NCBI GenBank assembly: GCA_964517355.1
Contig: CAZFCK010000030.1
Location: 1 to 29,711 of the forward strand
Direction of reading: 5' to 3'
DNA: 29,711 bases
From: CAZFCK01 sp964517355
Lineage (GTDB): Bacteria; Desulfobacterota; Desulfovibrionia; Desulfovibrionales; Desulfovibrionaceae
A program made the translations under genes and the position numbers. This document shows, one piece after another, positions 14,189 to 22,409 of the stretch. Position 1 is the first letter of the stretch. Every line of letters starts with the position of its first letter. Under the pieces are notes generated by a model that saw nothing but the letters and a program-made list of their open reading frames with translations, was not told where the DNA came from and made no database searches.

Positions 14189-15070
14189 TCAAAAACCGGG
14201 CACGTCTTCGATCAACGGGTCAACCAATCCGTCGTAAAGATCAGGCCTGCGGTCGCGAAAAAAACCCCAGGAACGGCGCAATCCATGCACCGCTTCGAGA
14301 TCGACATCGACCACCAGCACACGTTCCCCTTGCTCCGGGGCCTGAGTCAACACTTCGCCAAACGGACCGGCAACAAAGGATCCTCCGTAAAACGTAATGC
14401 CGCACGTGGCGCCTTGCTCGGACCCCACGCGGTTGGCGGCACCGAGAAAAGCCAGATTCGCCCCCGCATGTCCTTGCATCACTCTTTGCCAATGTGGGCG
14501 CGTATGCAGATTCGGCTCCTCGGGTTCCGATCCAATGGCCGTGGGATACAGTAGAAGTTCCGCACCCATGAGACACATGGCCCGGGCGGCCTCGGGAAAC
14601 CATTGATCCCAGCAGATGCCCACGCCGATACGCCCCGCGCTGGTGTTCCAGACCTTGAACCCCGTATCGCCGGGGGCGAAATAATATTTTTCCCAATACC
14701 CGGGGCCGTTCGGAATGTGGGACTTGCGATAAAGTCCCAATCGCGCGGAGCCGTCGTAGACCACCACGGAATTGAAATAGCGCTCCGCCCCGCATGAGGA
14801 AGCTCTTTCGAAAAAGCTCACAGGCAGGACAATATCCAGTTCAGCCGCCAATTGCGCCATATGCCGCAGCAAAGGACTTTGCCGCTCCTCGTGCGCCAGC
14901 TCGAAATGAATCTTTTCCTTATCCTTGCAAAAGTAGGGGCCGGCGAAAAGCTCCGGCAACAGCACGAGTTTCGCGCCTTGAGCCGCGGCGTCACGCACCA
15001 GCCTCTCGGCCGTGGCCGCGTTTTCCCGCCACGTTTGCCCGCAAGCCATCTGCACAAGAGCTATGCGCAC
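14189..15070 (-). CDS. aguB: Carbon-nitrogen hydrolase, N-carbamoylputrescine amidase-like
   Basis: A 293-aa nitrilase-superfamily amidohydrolase. The catalytic triad is visible as Glu40 (LLPELFAGPYFC), Lys116 (GLYRKSHIPNGPGYWEKYYF) and Cys153 (GVGICWDQWFPEAAR). The length, KSHIPNGPGYWEKYYF and the C-terminal SWGFFRDRRPDLY match N-carbamoylputrescine amidohydrolase, which releases putrescine, CO2 and ammonia in the agmatine route. The start is a GTG at 15070 with AAAGGA about 9 nt upstream; the frame is open further up inside the regulator gene but lacks homology there. It begins 2 nt after the sigma-54 activator stops, so it is the last gene of the ior operon. No agmatine deiminase gene is in the window. 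Confidence 0.88.
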   Translation of the reverse strand: MRIALVQMACGQTWRENAATAERLVRDAAAQGAKLVLLPELFAGPYFCKDKEKIHFELAHEERQSPLLRHMAQLAAELDIVLPVSFFERASSCGAERYFNSVVVYDGSARLGLYRKSHIPNGPGYWEKYYFAPGDTGFKVWNTSAGRIGVGICWDQWFPEAARAMCLMGAELLLYPTAIGSEPEEPNLHTRPHWQRVMQGHAGANLAFLGAANRVGSEQGATCGITFYGGSFVAGPFGEVLTQAPEQGERVLVVDVDLEAVHGLRRSWGFFRDRRPDLYDGLVDPLIEDVPGF

Positions 15071-15072
15071 GA

Positions 15073-16647
15073 CTATTTTCCTTTCACACGGCCGCTCAAG
15101 GAATACTTTTTGGCGTCCAGAGCGTATTTCTTCACTTTGTAATTCACGATCCGGTAGCTCACCCGCAAGTCGCGGGCAGCCTGCAACATGTTGCCCTTCG
15201 CCTTTTTCAAGGCGTCTACAAGCAACTCCTGTTCGAATCGCGCCACCGCGTCGCAAAAGGAAAGATTGGTGTCCGTGGCGGAACTTTCAGCGGTTTGCAA
15301 AGACGGAGGCAGGTGGTAGGTGCGGATGACTTCCTCGTCGCACAAAAGCACAGCGCGCTCCATGCAGTTCTTGAGTTCGCGCACATTGCCGGGCCAATGA
15401 TACTGGGTCAGCAAATCAATGGCCGGAGTGGATACCCGCTTGATGTTGCGCTCATATTCCTCCGCATACTGTTTCAGGAAATGTTCCGCCAGTGGCAGGA
15501 TATCTTCCCGCCGCTCCCGTAACATCGGGATAAATATGGGAAAGACGTTGATTCTGTAGTAAAGGTCCTCGCGGAATAAACCCTTTTCCACGAGTTCTTC
15601 CAGAGGTTGATGCGTGGCGCAAATGAGACGCACATCCACATTGACGGTCTGTTCGCTCCCCAGTCGCTGGATTTCCTGCTCCTGTATGGCCCGCAGCACT
15701 TTTGCCTGGGCGTTCAAAGAGAGTTCGCCGATTTCATCCAGAAATAACGATCCCCGGTTGGCGAGTTCGAAGAGCCCCTTTTTACTATGCACCGCGCCGG
15801 TAAAAGCGCCTTTTTGATGGCCGAACAGCTCGCTTTCCACCAACTCCGAAGGCAATGCCGCGCAGTTGAGCTTTATCAGAGGCATTTCCATCCGGGGGGA
15901 GGCGGCATGAATGGCCTCCGCGAAAAGTTCCTTGCCGGTTCCGGATTCACCGCGCAGCAAGACAGTGGCGCGGCTCGGTCCCACCTGGGCCACCTGGTTC
16001 AGCACCAGACGCATGCTTTTCGACGCGGCGACAATACTGCTGGGCTGGAATCCGGTTTCGGAACTGGCCATGAGCCCCTGGGCCATGAGATGTTTCTGCC
16101 GGGCCATTTCCTCTTGCAAATACGCGGCCTGATTCGCCACCATCCCGGCGACGACCTCCAAAAAGCGGCATTGCGCTTCGAGAACGTCCAGGTTGTTGGT
16201 TGGCGTATCCACACTCAAGGTGCCCAAAACTTCCTTGCTACCGCTTTCCGCTTCAGGCGCCAGAACAGGTACGCATATAAAAGCGAAATTGGCCAATTCC
16301 TCTTCGGTGCGTCCAAAGGCACGGTTGAGAAACGCCGGATGTTCGCTCATACGCGGCACGATGACGGGCTGCCCCGTATTGAAAACCTGACCTGTGACGC
16401 CTTGCCCCGGTTCGTAAGTAGCCTGAGCGTTTTTTGGCGCCTCGTAGGTCAAACTCAATTTAAGGGTTTTGGTTTCCGGATCAAAAATAACCAGATGCGG
16501 CCGCAGAAACCCCTGGTTCTGCGCAAGAGTACGCAATACCGCCTTCAGGCTGGGCTGAAAGGGCCTGTTCGGCCCCAGTTCAGCCACAACTTTTTGCAAC
16601 GTTTCCAGAAAAGGCTCTATATCCTTCGCGAGAGAGCCGCTCTGCAT
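15073..16647 (-). CDS. Sigma-54-dependent transcriptional activator (GAF-AAA+-Fis)
   Basis: A 524-aa NifA-like enhancer-binding protein. An N-terminal GAF sensor (about residues 15-180) is followed by the AAA+ domain with Walker A GESGTGKE (233-240), the sigma-54 contact loop GAFTGA (280-285), Walker B LFLDEIGEL (301-309) and HWPGNVRELKN, then a C-terminal Fis-type helix-turn-helix (about 483-508, GNMLQAARDLRVSYRIVNYKVKKY). The activator is complete. The GGAG 6 nt before the ATG supports the start, 12 nt after iorB. Its ligand is unknown; the position suggests control of the ior genes in response to amino-acid or 2-oxoacid status. I found no clear GG-N10-GC sigma-54 promoter nearby. Confidence 0.94.
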   Translation of the reverse strand: MQSGSLAKDIEPFLETLQKVVAELGPNRPFQPSLKAVLRTLAQNQGFLRPHLVIFDPETKTLKLSLTYEAPKNAQATYEPGQGVTGQVFNTGQPVIVPRMSEHPAFLNRAFGRTEEELANFAFICVPVLAPEAESGSKEVLGTLSVDTPTNNLDVLEAQCRFLEVVAGMVANQAAYLQEEMARQKHLMAQGLMASSETGFQPSSIVAASKSMRLVLNQVAQVGPSRATVLLRGESGTGKELFAEAIHAASPRMEMPLIKLNCAALPSELVESELFGHQKGAFTGAVHSKKGLFELANRGSLFLDEIGELSLNAQAKVLRAIQEQEIQRLGSEQTVNVDVRLICATHQPLEELVEKGLFREDLYYRINVFPIFIPMLRERREDILPLAEHFLKQYAEEYERNIKRVSTPAIDLLTQYHWPGNVRELKNCMERAVLLCDEEVIRTYHLPPSLQTAESSATDTNLSFCDAVARFEQELLVDALKKAKGNMLQAARDLRVSYRIVNYKVKKYALDAKKYSLSGRVKGK

Positions 16648-16659
16648 AGGTGCTCCAAT

Positions 16660-17262
16660 TTATGATGTGGTCTTGGTCACGGCGTCCACGCCGAGGCTCA
16701 AGGCCTTAAGGTTTACGTCCAGCAGCGCGGGTTTCATATTCCTGCGCAATGATTCCTCCAGAGCTTCGGGGCCAAAAGGCAATACGCCCACGGCCAGCAA
16801 GGCTCCCATGAGCGCGATGTTGCCGCTTTGCACTGCGCCGGCCTGCGTACCGATGCTACGGCACGGTAAAAACCATGACTTCCCGGCCCAGTCGCGCACC
16901 CGCGCCTCAATATGCCCCAAATCCGGATATACCGCCTTGCCCATACTCACCGCCACAGGTGAAATGGCTTCGGTGCTCGAAACCACCACGCCGCCCTTAA
17001 TGAGATAAGGCAAGGCGCGCAACGTTTCCAAGGGTTCGAACCCCAACAGGATATCGGCCTCTCCCGGTCCCAGCTTGGGGCTTTTCCATCCCCCAAGCAA
17101 AATGGTGGATTCAACGATACCGCCGCGTTGCGCCATGCCGTGGATTTCACCGGAAGTCACGTCCACTCCCTGCTCCATGGCGGTCCGGGCCAATATCGTG
17201 GTGGCGGTCAACGTTCCCTGTCCGCCAACTCCGGTCAAGAATATTCGTGCGTTGCTTTGCAT
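16660..17262 (-). CDS. iorB: Indolepyruvate:ferredoxin oxidoreductase beta subunit IorB
   Basis: The small subunit (200 aa) of the enzyme that oxidatively decarboxylates aryl pyruvates (indolepyruvate, phenylpyruvate) to aryl-acetyl-CoA with ferredoxin reduction. It is a gamma-type 2-oxoacid oxidoreductase domain: FLTGVGGQGTLTATTILARTA (about residues 7-27), GEIHGMAQRGGIVESTILLGG, and LLGFEPLETLRALPYL, ending in LKALSLGVDAV. The ATG at 17262 overlaps the iorA stop codon (TGATG) with AAGGAG upstream, so translation is coupled to iorA and stoichiometric. An upstream in-frame start inside iorA lacks homology. Confidence 0.95.
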   Translation of the reverse strand: MQSNARIFLTGVGGQGTLTATTILARTAMEQGVDVTSGEIHGMAQRGGIVESTILLGGWKSPKLGPGEADILLGFEPLETLRALPYLIKGGVVVSSTEAISPVAVSMGKAVYPDLGHIEARVRDWAGKSWFLPCRSIGTQAGAVQSGNIALMGALLAVGVLPFGPEALEESLRRNMKPALLDVNLKALSLGVDAVTKTTS

Positions 17263-19127
17263 CAGGAGCTCCTTTTCCTGGCCTTTATCTCTTTGGTCAC
17301 TTGCAGACAGACCATGCAGCCGGAGCACTGGCCCTCGTCAATCTCGAACCGTCCTTCCACGCGATAAAACGCAGGACAGCCCAATTCTTCCACGCACTTG
17401 GCCACACCTTCTCCCTGCTCGGCCACATAGGCGGTCTGCACGGGCTTTTTGCGCAGCGTGCGCCGCGCGAACAGCACACAGGCCTCTTCGGCAAGCAACA
17501 CGCGCACGCCGGATTGTTCTTTCAACTCCCGGAGCGCCCCAAGCGTGGCTTTGAGGTTGTAAGGGCTTACGCGGCGGAAGTGTTCAACGCCGCAGGCGCG
17601 CACGATGGCTTCGATATCCACCCGCGCCTCATTGGGGCCGAGTGCGGTGGTCTCCACGCCGGGATGCGGTTGATGACCGGTCATGGCTGTGGTCTTGTTG
17701 TCCAGGATAACGAGCAACACATTATGCTGATTGAAAACGGCGTTTATCAGCCCCGTGATTCCCGAATGGAAGAAAGTGGAATCGCCGATAAAACCCACCA
17801 CGGGTTTTCCCGAGGCCTTGGCGAATCCGCTGCCCGCGGAAACGGAAGATCCCATGCACAACAGGAAGTCGGCCGCGCTGAGCGGCGGAAGAATGCCCAA
17901 GGTGTAGCAGCCGATGTCCGACGAATAGACCGCGTCGTCGCCAAAAACCTGGCGCACGGCATAGTACAGGCTGCGGTGCGAACAGCCGGGGCAAAGGTTC
18001 GGCGGACGCATGGGAAGATTCTCTTCGCCTTTGCAAAGGGCAGGCGGTTCCAGAGGCGCGCCCAAGGCCAAAGCCAAGGCCCGGGCAACGCTGGCCACGG
18101 AGTACTCCCCGTTATACGGCAAGGCGGCGGTCATGCCTTCGGGTTGATCTTCCAGCTTGCCGTAAAATACCGGATTCAGCCCCTTGCGCTGGGCAAGCGC
18201 GCGCAGTTCGGTCTCCACGAGAGGCTCAAGCTCTTCAAGGATCAACACCCCGTCCACTGAGCCCATAAACGCGGCAAGCGCCTTCTCGGGCAAGGGGTAG
18301 CTCATGCCAAGTTCGAACACCGTGACTCTGTCTTCCCAGCCATTGGCTTTCAGGGCGTCCGCCAGGTAGGCGCGGCTGATGCCGGAGGCCACGACCCCCA
18401 GCTTTCCGGCGCCGTGCACTGTGTTCCACGGGGATTTTTCAGCCTCCTCGCGCAGCGCTTCGAGCTTCCGCAACAGAGCGACGCGCATCACCCGTGAGTT
18501 GGCAGGCAGGGAGACGAATTTTCTCGGATTCTTCACAAAAGGCGTTATCGGCGTCATGGCCGGCCTGTCACCGCAAATCACGGGGCCGCGCACATGGTTG
18601 ACACGGGTTGTTGTGCGCAACAACACGGGCTGCTCGTATGCGCGCGACATGAGCAATGCGTCTTTGGTCATGTCCTTGGCCTCTTGAGCCGTGGCCGGTT
18701 CAAAACAGGGCATGTAGGCCAAGCGTGCGTAATAGCGGTTGTCCTGTTCGTTCTGGCTCGAATGGCTGTGGGGGTCATCGGCCGAGAGCAAAACCAAACC
18801 GCCGGGCGCGCCGACATACGTGAGGGTCAGCAGAGGATCGGCCGCCACGTTCACGCCCACGTGCTTCATGGTCACCAGCGTCATGGCGCCGCCGATGGTG
18901 GCGCCCCCGCCCACTTCCATGGCAACCTTCTCATTCGTGGAATATTCAAAATGATAATCCGCATGGGGGGAAAGGCGGAAAAAGGTATCCGGGACCTCGG
19001 ACGACGGCGTTCCAGGATAACAGGTCACACACCGCACGCCGGCTTCGAGGGCGCCGCGTACGATGGCCTCGTTGCCCAGCAAAAGCAATTGTGCTCCCTG
19101 GTTCGCATCCAAAAGAGGATTAGCCAT
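17262..19127 (-). CDS. iorA: Indolepyruvate:ferredoxin oxidoreductase alpha subunit IorA, with degenerate ferredoxin domain
   Basis: The large catalytic subunit (621 aa) carries the pyrimidine-binding domain (GNEAIVRGALEAGVRCVTCYPGTPSSEV ... EYSTNEKVAMEVGGGA) and the TPP-binding domain (LCPGCSHRSLYYAV, GDSTFFHSGITGLINAVFNQHN). IorA normally ends in a two-cluster [4Fe-4S] ferredoxin domain. Here the first site keeps only Cys578 and Cys584; the positions of the first two cysteines hold Gly572 and Val575. The second site is Cys601-x2-Cys604-x2-Cys607, then Thr611 where the fourth cysteine should be, and the protein stops ten residues later. The frame is intact and the catalytic core looks complete. 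The ATG at 19127 is used; a TTG 15 nt upstream is possible. Confidence 0.94.
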   Translation of the reverse strand: MANPLLDANQGAQLLLLGNEAIVRGALEAGVRCVTCYPGTPSSEVPDTFFRLSPHADYHFEYSTNEKVAMEVGGGATIGGAMTLVTMKHVGVNVAADPLLTLTYVGAPGGLVLLSADDPHSHSSQNEQDNRYYARLAYMPCFEPATAQEAKDMTKDALLMSRAYEQPVLLRTTTRVNHVRGPVICGDRPAMTPITPFVKNPRKFVSLPANSRVMRVALLRKLEALREEAEKSPWNTVHGAGKLGVVASGISRAYLADALKANGWEDRVTVFELGMSYPLPEKALAAFMGSVDGVLILEELEPLVETELRALAQRKGLNPVFYGKLEDQPEGMTAALPYNGEYSVASVARALALALGAPLEPPALCKGEENLPMRPPNLCPGCSHRSLYYAVRQVFGDDAVYSSDIGCYTLGILPPLSAADFLLCMGSSVSAGSGFAKASGKPVVGFIGDSTFFHSGITGLINAVFNQHNVLLVILDNKTTAMTGHQPHPGVETTALGPNEARVDIEAIVRACGVEHFRRVSPYNLKATLGALRELKEQSGVRVLLAEEACVLFARRTLRKKPVQTAYVAEQGEGVAKCVEELGCPAFYRVEGRFEIDEGQCSGCMVCLQVTKEIKARKRSS

Positions 19128-19171
19128 AGTATCAACTCGCAATTTTGATCTTTCGGACTCGGGGAAACCCC

Positions 19172-19852
19172 TTAGCCATTATTTTTAATTTGCTGCTCCA
19201 GCTTCGCAATTTTATAATAAAAATAATCCTTTGTCCGCTCTCCCACCCCTTCGGCGTCCGTCAGGGAGCGGTAGGCTTCCAAGGCCACCTGGGGTTTCCC
19301 GGCTTTTTCCGCGGTTTCGGCGATACACTTGCTGATTTCGACGCCATAGCTCTGGGGCAGGCTTGTCTTAAGCTGCTGCAACAGTTGCAGGGCGTCATCG
19401 TTGCGACCGGCCTGCGCCATGGCCTGGGCCTTGCCCAGCTTGACTACTGGGGCGGTATTGGCATCCACCGCAGCCTCGAGCGTTGTCCAAACCTCCACGG
19501 CCTGTTCATACTGATCCAGGCCTTGCAGGCTGGAGGCCAGCTCGAACAAAGCGGTCGTCGTCACCACTCCCGGGGATTGCTCAAGAAAGGAGCGCAAGGC
19601 GTCCACTTTTTCCTGCCCCTGTTTGCCGACAATGATTTCCCCAAGCAACGCACTGGAGTTTTCCGCATTTTTCGCCTGAACATAATCGTAAACGCCATAG
19701 CCGCCAAAAACGAGAACAACAGCACCAAAGCCAATAACAAGGGGCTTGATGTGCTTCAGCAACATTTTCAGCAGGGGATGCAGCTCGTCTCCCAATTCCG
19801 GTTGCGGCAGCCCGGCGGGGCCGCCCATTTGCTGCATATTTTCCGCGGTCAT
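19172..19852 (-). CDS. Membrane-anchored tetratricopeptide-like protein
   Basis: A 226-aa protein with a short polar N terminus, one membrane span (about residues 37-57, LVIGFGAVVLVFGGYGVYDYV) and a C-terminal helical-repeat region with TPR character (ALFELASSLQGLDQYEQAVEVW, KLGKAQAMAQAGRNDDALQLLQQL, EKAGKPQVALEAYRSL). The topology resembles YfgM/TPR_21 proteins: cytoplasmic tail and periplasmic TPR domain, usually a scaffold. GGAGG precedes the ATG. It lies 44 nt upstream of iorA on the same strand and is probably the first gene of that operon, although a functional link with Ior is not evident. Confidence 0.85.
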   Translation of the reverse strand: MTAENMQQMGGPAGLPQPELGDELHPLLKMLLKHIKPLVIGFGAVVLVFGGYGVYDYVQAKNAENSSALLGEIIVGKQGQEKVDALRSFLEQSPGVVTTTALFELASSLQGLDQYEQAVEVWTTLEAAVDANTAPVVKLGKAQAMAQAGRNDDALQLLQQLKTSLPQSYGVEISKCIAETAEKAGKPQVALEAYRSLTDAEGVGERTKDYFYYKIAKLEQQIKNNG

Positions 19853-20182
19853 GCATGATCCTCCAAAAAATGTTAAATCGCTTGCTTATACCATATACCG
19901 CAAAAAATGGGCACGATAGCCCATGCCCACTTGCGCCCGCCGTCAATTACGGGCACCATAACGAATGCGGCGTTACAACTGAGAAGACGTAGTAGCATAC
20001 CTTACAGAAATGTCAAAAGACTTTCCACAGATTTTGACATTTTGCCACGGCAACGTGAAATTGTTAGGTATTACACCATAGTTGCATATGGTTTCTACCG
20101 TGCTGCAGTAACATTTTTGTACCTTTTTTCTCATTGCCGGCATCTTGCCCCATACCAAGCACGCCACCCAAGGGAGGAACAC
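19853..20182. other. Divergent intergenic region between the TPR-ior operon and proA
   Basis: About 330 bp with no gene. It must hold promoters for both directions. The proA side has the TTGACA box and inverted repeat at 20010-20040 and a GGAGG Shine-Dalgarno at 20173-20177. No convincing promoter was recognised for the leftward operon. Confidence 0.5.
20010..20040 (+). promoter_or_regulatory. Inverted repeat overlapping a -35 box upstream of proA (candidate operator)
   Basis: ATGTCAAAA (20010-20018) and TTTTGACAT (20032-20040) are perfect 9-bp inverted arms whose centres are 22 bp apart, about two helical turns. The right arm contains TTGACA (20034-20039), a consensus -35 element; TGAAAT at 20056-20061 (16-bp spacer) is a modest -10. 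A dimeric repressor bound here would cover the promoter. Confidence 0.4.
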
Positions 20183-21442
20183 ATGAGCATTGAAGAACAA
20201 GTGGTGCACATCGGGCAATTGGCCAAAGAAGCGAGCAGGGGCATGGTCAAGGCCTCGCCCGCAGCCAAAGAAAAGGCTCTGCTCGTGCTGGCCGATCTTC
20301 TGGAAACACGACGCGAAGACATTCAAGCTGCAAACGCCAAGGATCTCGAAGCCGCCGCAGCCAACAATCTCGACGCGCCGCGCATGGACCGCCTGCGGCT
20401 GACTCCCGCGGTGCTCGATGAAATGGCCAATGCCTGCCGCGAAGTGGCGGCCATGCCCGACCCTGTGGGCGCCATTGAAACCATGTGGCAACGCCCCAAC
20501 CAATTGCACGTGGGGCGCATGCGCATTCCCTTGGGTGTCATCGCCATGATCTACGAATCCCGGCCGAACGTGACCGTGGATTCCGCCATTCTCTGCCTGA
20601 AGGCGGGCAACGCCGTGATATTGCGGGGCGGGTCGGAAGCCTTTCACTCCAATATGGCCCTGGCCTCTCTGCTGCATGAAGCGCTGCGAGCCGCCGGATT
20701 GCCCCCCAACGGAGTCCAGGTCCTGCCTGTTACCGACAGATCCGCAGTCAATGCCCTGCTGAAACTCGACCAATACATCGACGTGATCATCCCCCGCGGC
20801 GGTGAAGGGCTCATCCGCGCAGTGGTGGCCGAGGCCACCATGCCCGTGCTCAAGCACTACATGGGCGTCTGCCACGCTTATGTGGACAATGACGTGGACA
20901 TGGAGCAGGCCCTGGAGATCATATACAACGGCAAAGTGCAGCGCCCCGGCGTCTGCAACGCCCTGGAGTGTCTTCTTGTCCATACCGCCGTTGCGGACTC
21001 CTTCCTGCCCAAAGTCGCTTCCAGGCTCGGCCAGGCCGGCGTCTCTTTTCGCGCTTGCCCCCGTTCCTTGCCTTTGTTGGGCGAAAAAGCACAACCCGCG
21101 ATGGAAACGGATTGGGGCGCTGAATTTCATGATCTCATTCTCGCGGTGAAAGTGGTCGACAATCAGGATCTGGCCCAGGACCACATAGCCGCATACGGCT
21201 CCAACCACACTGAAGTGATCTGCACGCGCAACCATGACGCCGCAATGCGCTTTCTGCGGGAAGTGGACGCCTCGCTGGTGAGCGTCAACGCCTCTTCCCG
21301 CTTTAACGACGGGGGGCAGCTCGGCCTTGGCGCGGAGATAGGCATCAGCACTTCCAAGCTCCATTCCTATGGCGTCATGGGAGTGAAGGAGCTGACCACC
21401 ACCAAATTCGTGCTCCTGGGACAAGGACAGGTCCGCAGCTAA
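20183..21442 (+). CDS. proA: Gamma-glutamyl phosphate reductase ProA
   Basis: ProA reduces gamma-glutamyl phosphate with NADPH to glutamate 5-semialdehyde, the second step of proline synthesis. The 419-aa length is standard. Family segments are MRIPLGVIAMIYESRPNVTVDSA, LKAGNAVILRGGSEAFHSN, DVIIPRGGEGLIRAV, the catalytic-cysteine motif RPGVCNALECLLVH, AAYGSNHTEVICT, and FNDGGQLGLGAEIGISTSKLH near the end. The frame is open far upstream, but GGAGG at 20173-20177 and the start of homology fix the ATG at 20183. nadD follows on the same strand, as in other Desulfovibrio. proB is not in the window. Confidence 0.97.
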   Translation: MSIEEQVVHIGQLAKEASRGMVKASPAAKEKALLVLADLLETRREDIQAANAKDLEAAAANNLDAPRMDRLRLTPAVLDEMANACREVAAMPDPVGAIETMWQRPNQLHVGRMRIPLGVIAMIYESRPNVTVDSAILCLKAGNAVILRGGSEAFHSNMALASLLHEALRAAGLPPNGVQVLPVTDRSAVNALLKLDQYIDVIIPRGGEGLIRAVVAEATMPVLKHYMGVCHAYVDNDVDMEQALEIIYNGKVQRPGVCNALECLLVHTAVADSFLPKVASRLGQAGVSFRACPRSLPLLGEKAQPAMETDWGAEFHDLILAVKVVDNQDLAQDHIAAYGSNHTEVICTRNHDAAMRFLREVDASLVSVNASSRFNDGGQLGLGAEIGISTSKLHSYGVMGVKELTTTKFVLLGQGQVRS

Positions 21443-21466
21443 CGGATCAGATAACTGTAGCTATAT

Positions 21467-21514
21467 AAGGGGGGGAAGCCGCGCTACCACCTGCGTGACG
21501 AGGTTTCCCCCCTT
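21467..21514 (+). terminator. Stem-loop after proA
   Basis: AAGGGGGG (21467-21474) pairs with CCCCCCTT (21507-21514), with further G-T and A-T pairs inside (21475-21477 with 21504-21506) and a loop of about 26 nt. No T-run follows, so it may attenuate or stabilise rather than fully terminate before nadD. It is similar in style to the G6/C6 hairpins at 7535 and 8871. Confidence 0.45.
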
Positions 21515-21581
21515 CTGAAATAAAACGTAATCCCCAACAATCACGCAGGGCGTCAACAACGGTTTTCTTCAGGTGGCAAAC

Positions 21582-22292
21582 ATGCGCATCGGCATCTTAG
21601 GCGGCAGTTTCAACCCTTTTCACACCATGCATCTGCGACTGGCCATCGAGGTGTACGAGCGTCTTTGCCTTGATCGGCTGGACGTGGTCCCCTGCGCCCT
21701 GCCCCCGCACAAACATACCCAGGGACTCTTGCCTTTCGCGTTGCGCACGCGCTGCATCGCCCTCGCCCTGGGCTTGGAAGGAACAGCACGGCCTGAAAAA
21801 GGATTGACCCTCAACACGCTGGAGCAGGAGCGCCAGGGTCCTTCATTCACCATAGACACCTTGAACGCTTATCACGAGCGGGAACCCGGCTGCAGCCTTT
21901 ATTTCATCATGGGCTCAAGCGACCTGCTGACTCTGCCTTCCTGGAAAAAAGGGCTCGAACTGCCCAAACTCGCATCACTGGTGGTCGTGCCTCGTCTGGA
22001 TACGGACTTGAAAGCGGTGCGCGAATTCGTGGCCGCACATTGGCCCGAAGCGAAACACCACCCCGTTCCCCCCCCGCACGACCATGGAGTCAAGGCGATT
22101 TGGGAATTCGCCGGCGCAACACGACTCGATTACCTGCCCCTGCCCCGGATGGATGTCTCGGCCACCATGATCCGCACGGCCTGGCTGCAAGGGCGCAGCT
22201 TGCGCGGGCTTGTGCCCGAATCGGTCATGTCTCTTCTTGAAACCGAAAGAACCCTGGTGGACAACGTTTGGAGAGAACCGGCATCCGAATGA
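21582..22292 (+). CDS. nadD: Nicotinate-nucleotide adenylyltransferase NadD
   Basis: NadD adenylylates nicotinate mononucleotide to deamido-NAD in NAD synthesis. The 236-aa product has the nucleotidyltransferase core: GGSFNPFHTMHLRLA (residues 6-20, the HxxH ATP-binding motif), PCALPPHKH, LNTLEQERQGPSFTIDTL, YFIMGSSDLLTLPSWKK and the C-terminal SATMIR (ISxTxIR-like) motif. It is longer than many NadD (~200 aa) because of an insert around residues 150-180 (HWPEAKHHPVPPPHDHGVK). A GTG at 21573 overlaps the Shine-Dalgarno AGGTGG, so the ATG at 21582 is used. Confidence 0.93.
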   Translation: MRIGILGGSFNPFHTMHLRLAIEVYERLCLDRLDVVPCALPPHKHTQGLLPFALRTRCIALALGLEGTARPEKGLTLNTLEQERQGPSFTIDTLNAYHEREPGCSLYFIMGSSDLLTLPSWKKGLELPKLASLVVVPRLDTDLKAVREFVAAHWPEAKHHPVPPPHDHGVKAIWEFAGATRLDYLPLPRMDVSATMIRTAWLQGRSLRGLVPESVMSLLETERTLVDNVWREPASE

Positions 22293-22321
22293 GGAAGTAC
22301 GGGCTTCAACGGCGAACCATC

Positions 22322-22358
22322 TAGAGCATCTCACGCTTGAAAAGCGCTAGATGCTCTA
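22322..22358 (-). repeat. Solo 37-bp palindromic end of the E2 family (convergent terminator position)
   Basis: TAGAGCATCT..AGATGCTCTA: perfect 10-bp outer arms plus an inner CGCTT/AAGCG. It lies between the convergent nadD and histidine-kinase genes, where it could act as a bidirectional terminator, although no T-run flanks it. Confidence 0.75.
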
Positions 22359-22409
22359 AGCCGCGGGAGGCATTCCCGTAACGGGCCGGCCACGTAAAAA
22401 AATGCTCGT

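Noticed and set aside
19973..21424. A 483-residue open frame antisense to proA
   Set aside because: It has biased composition and no recognisable domains; proA on the other strand is unambiguous.
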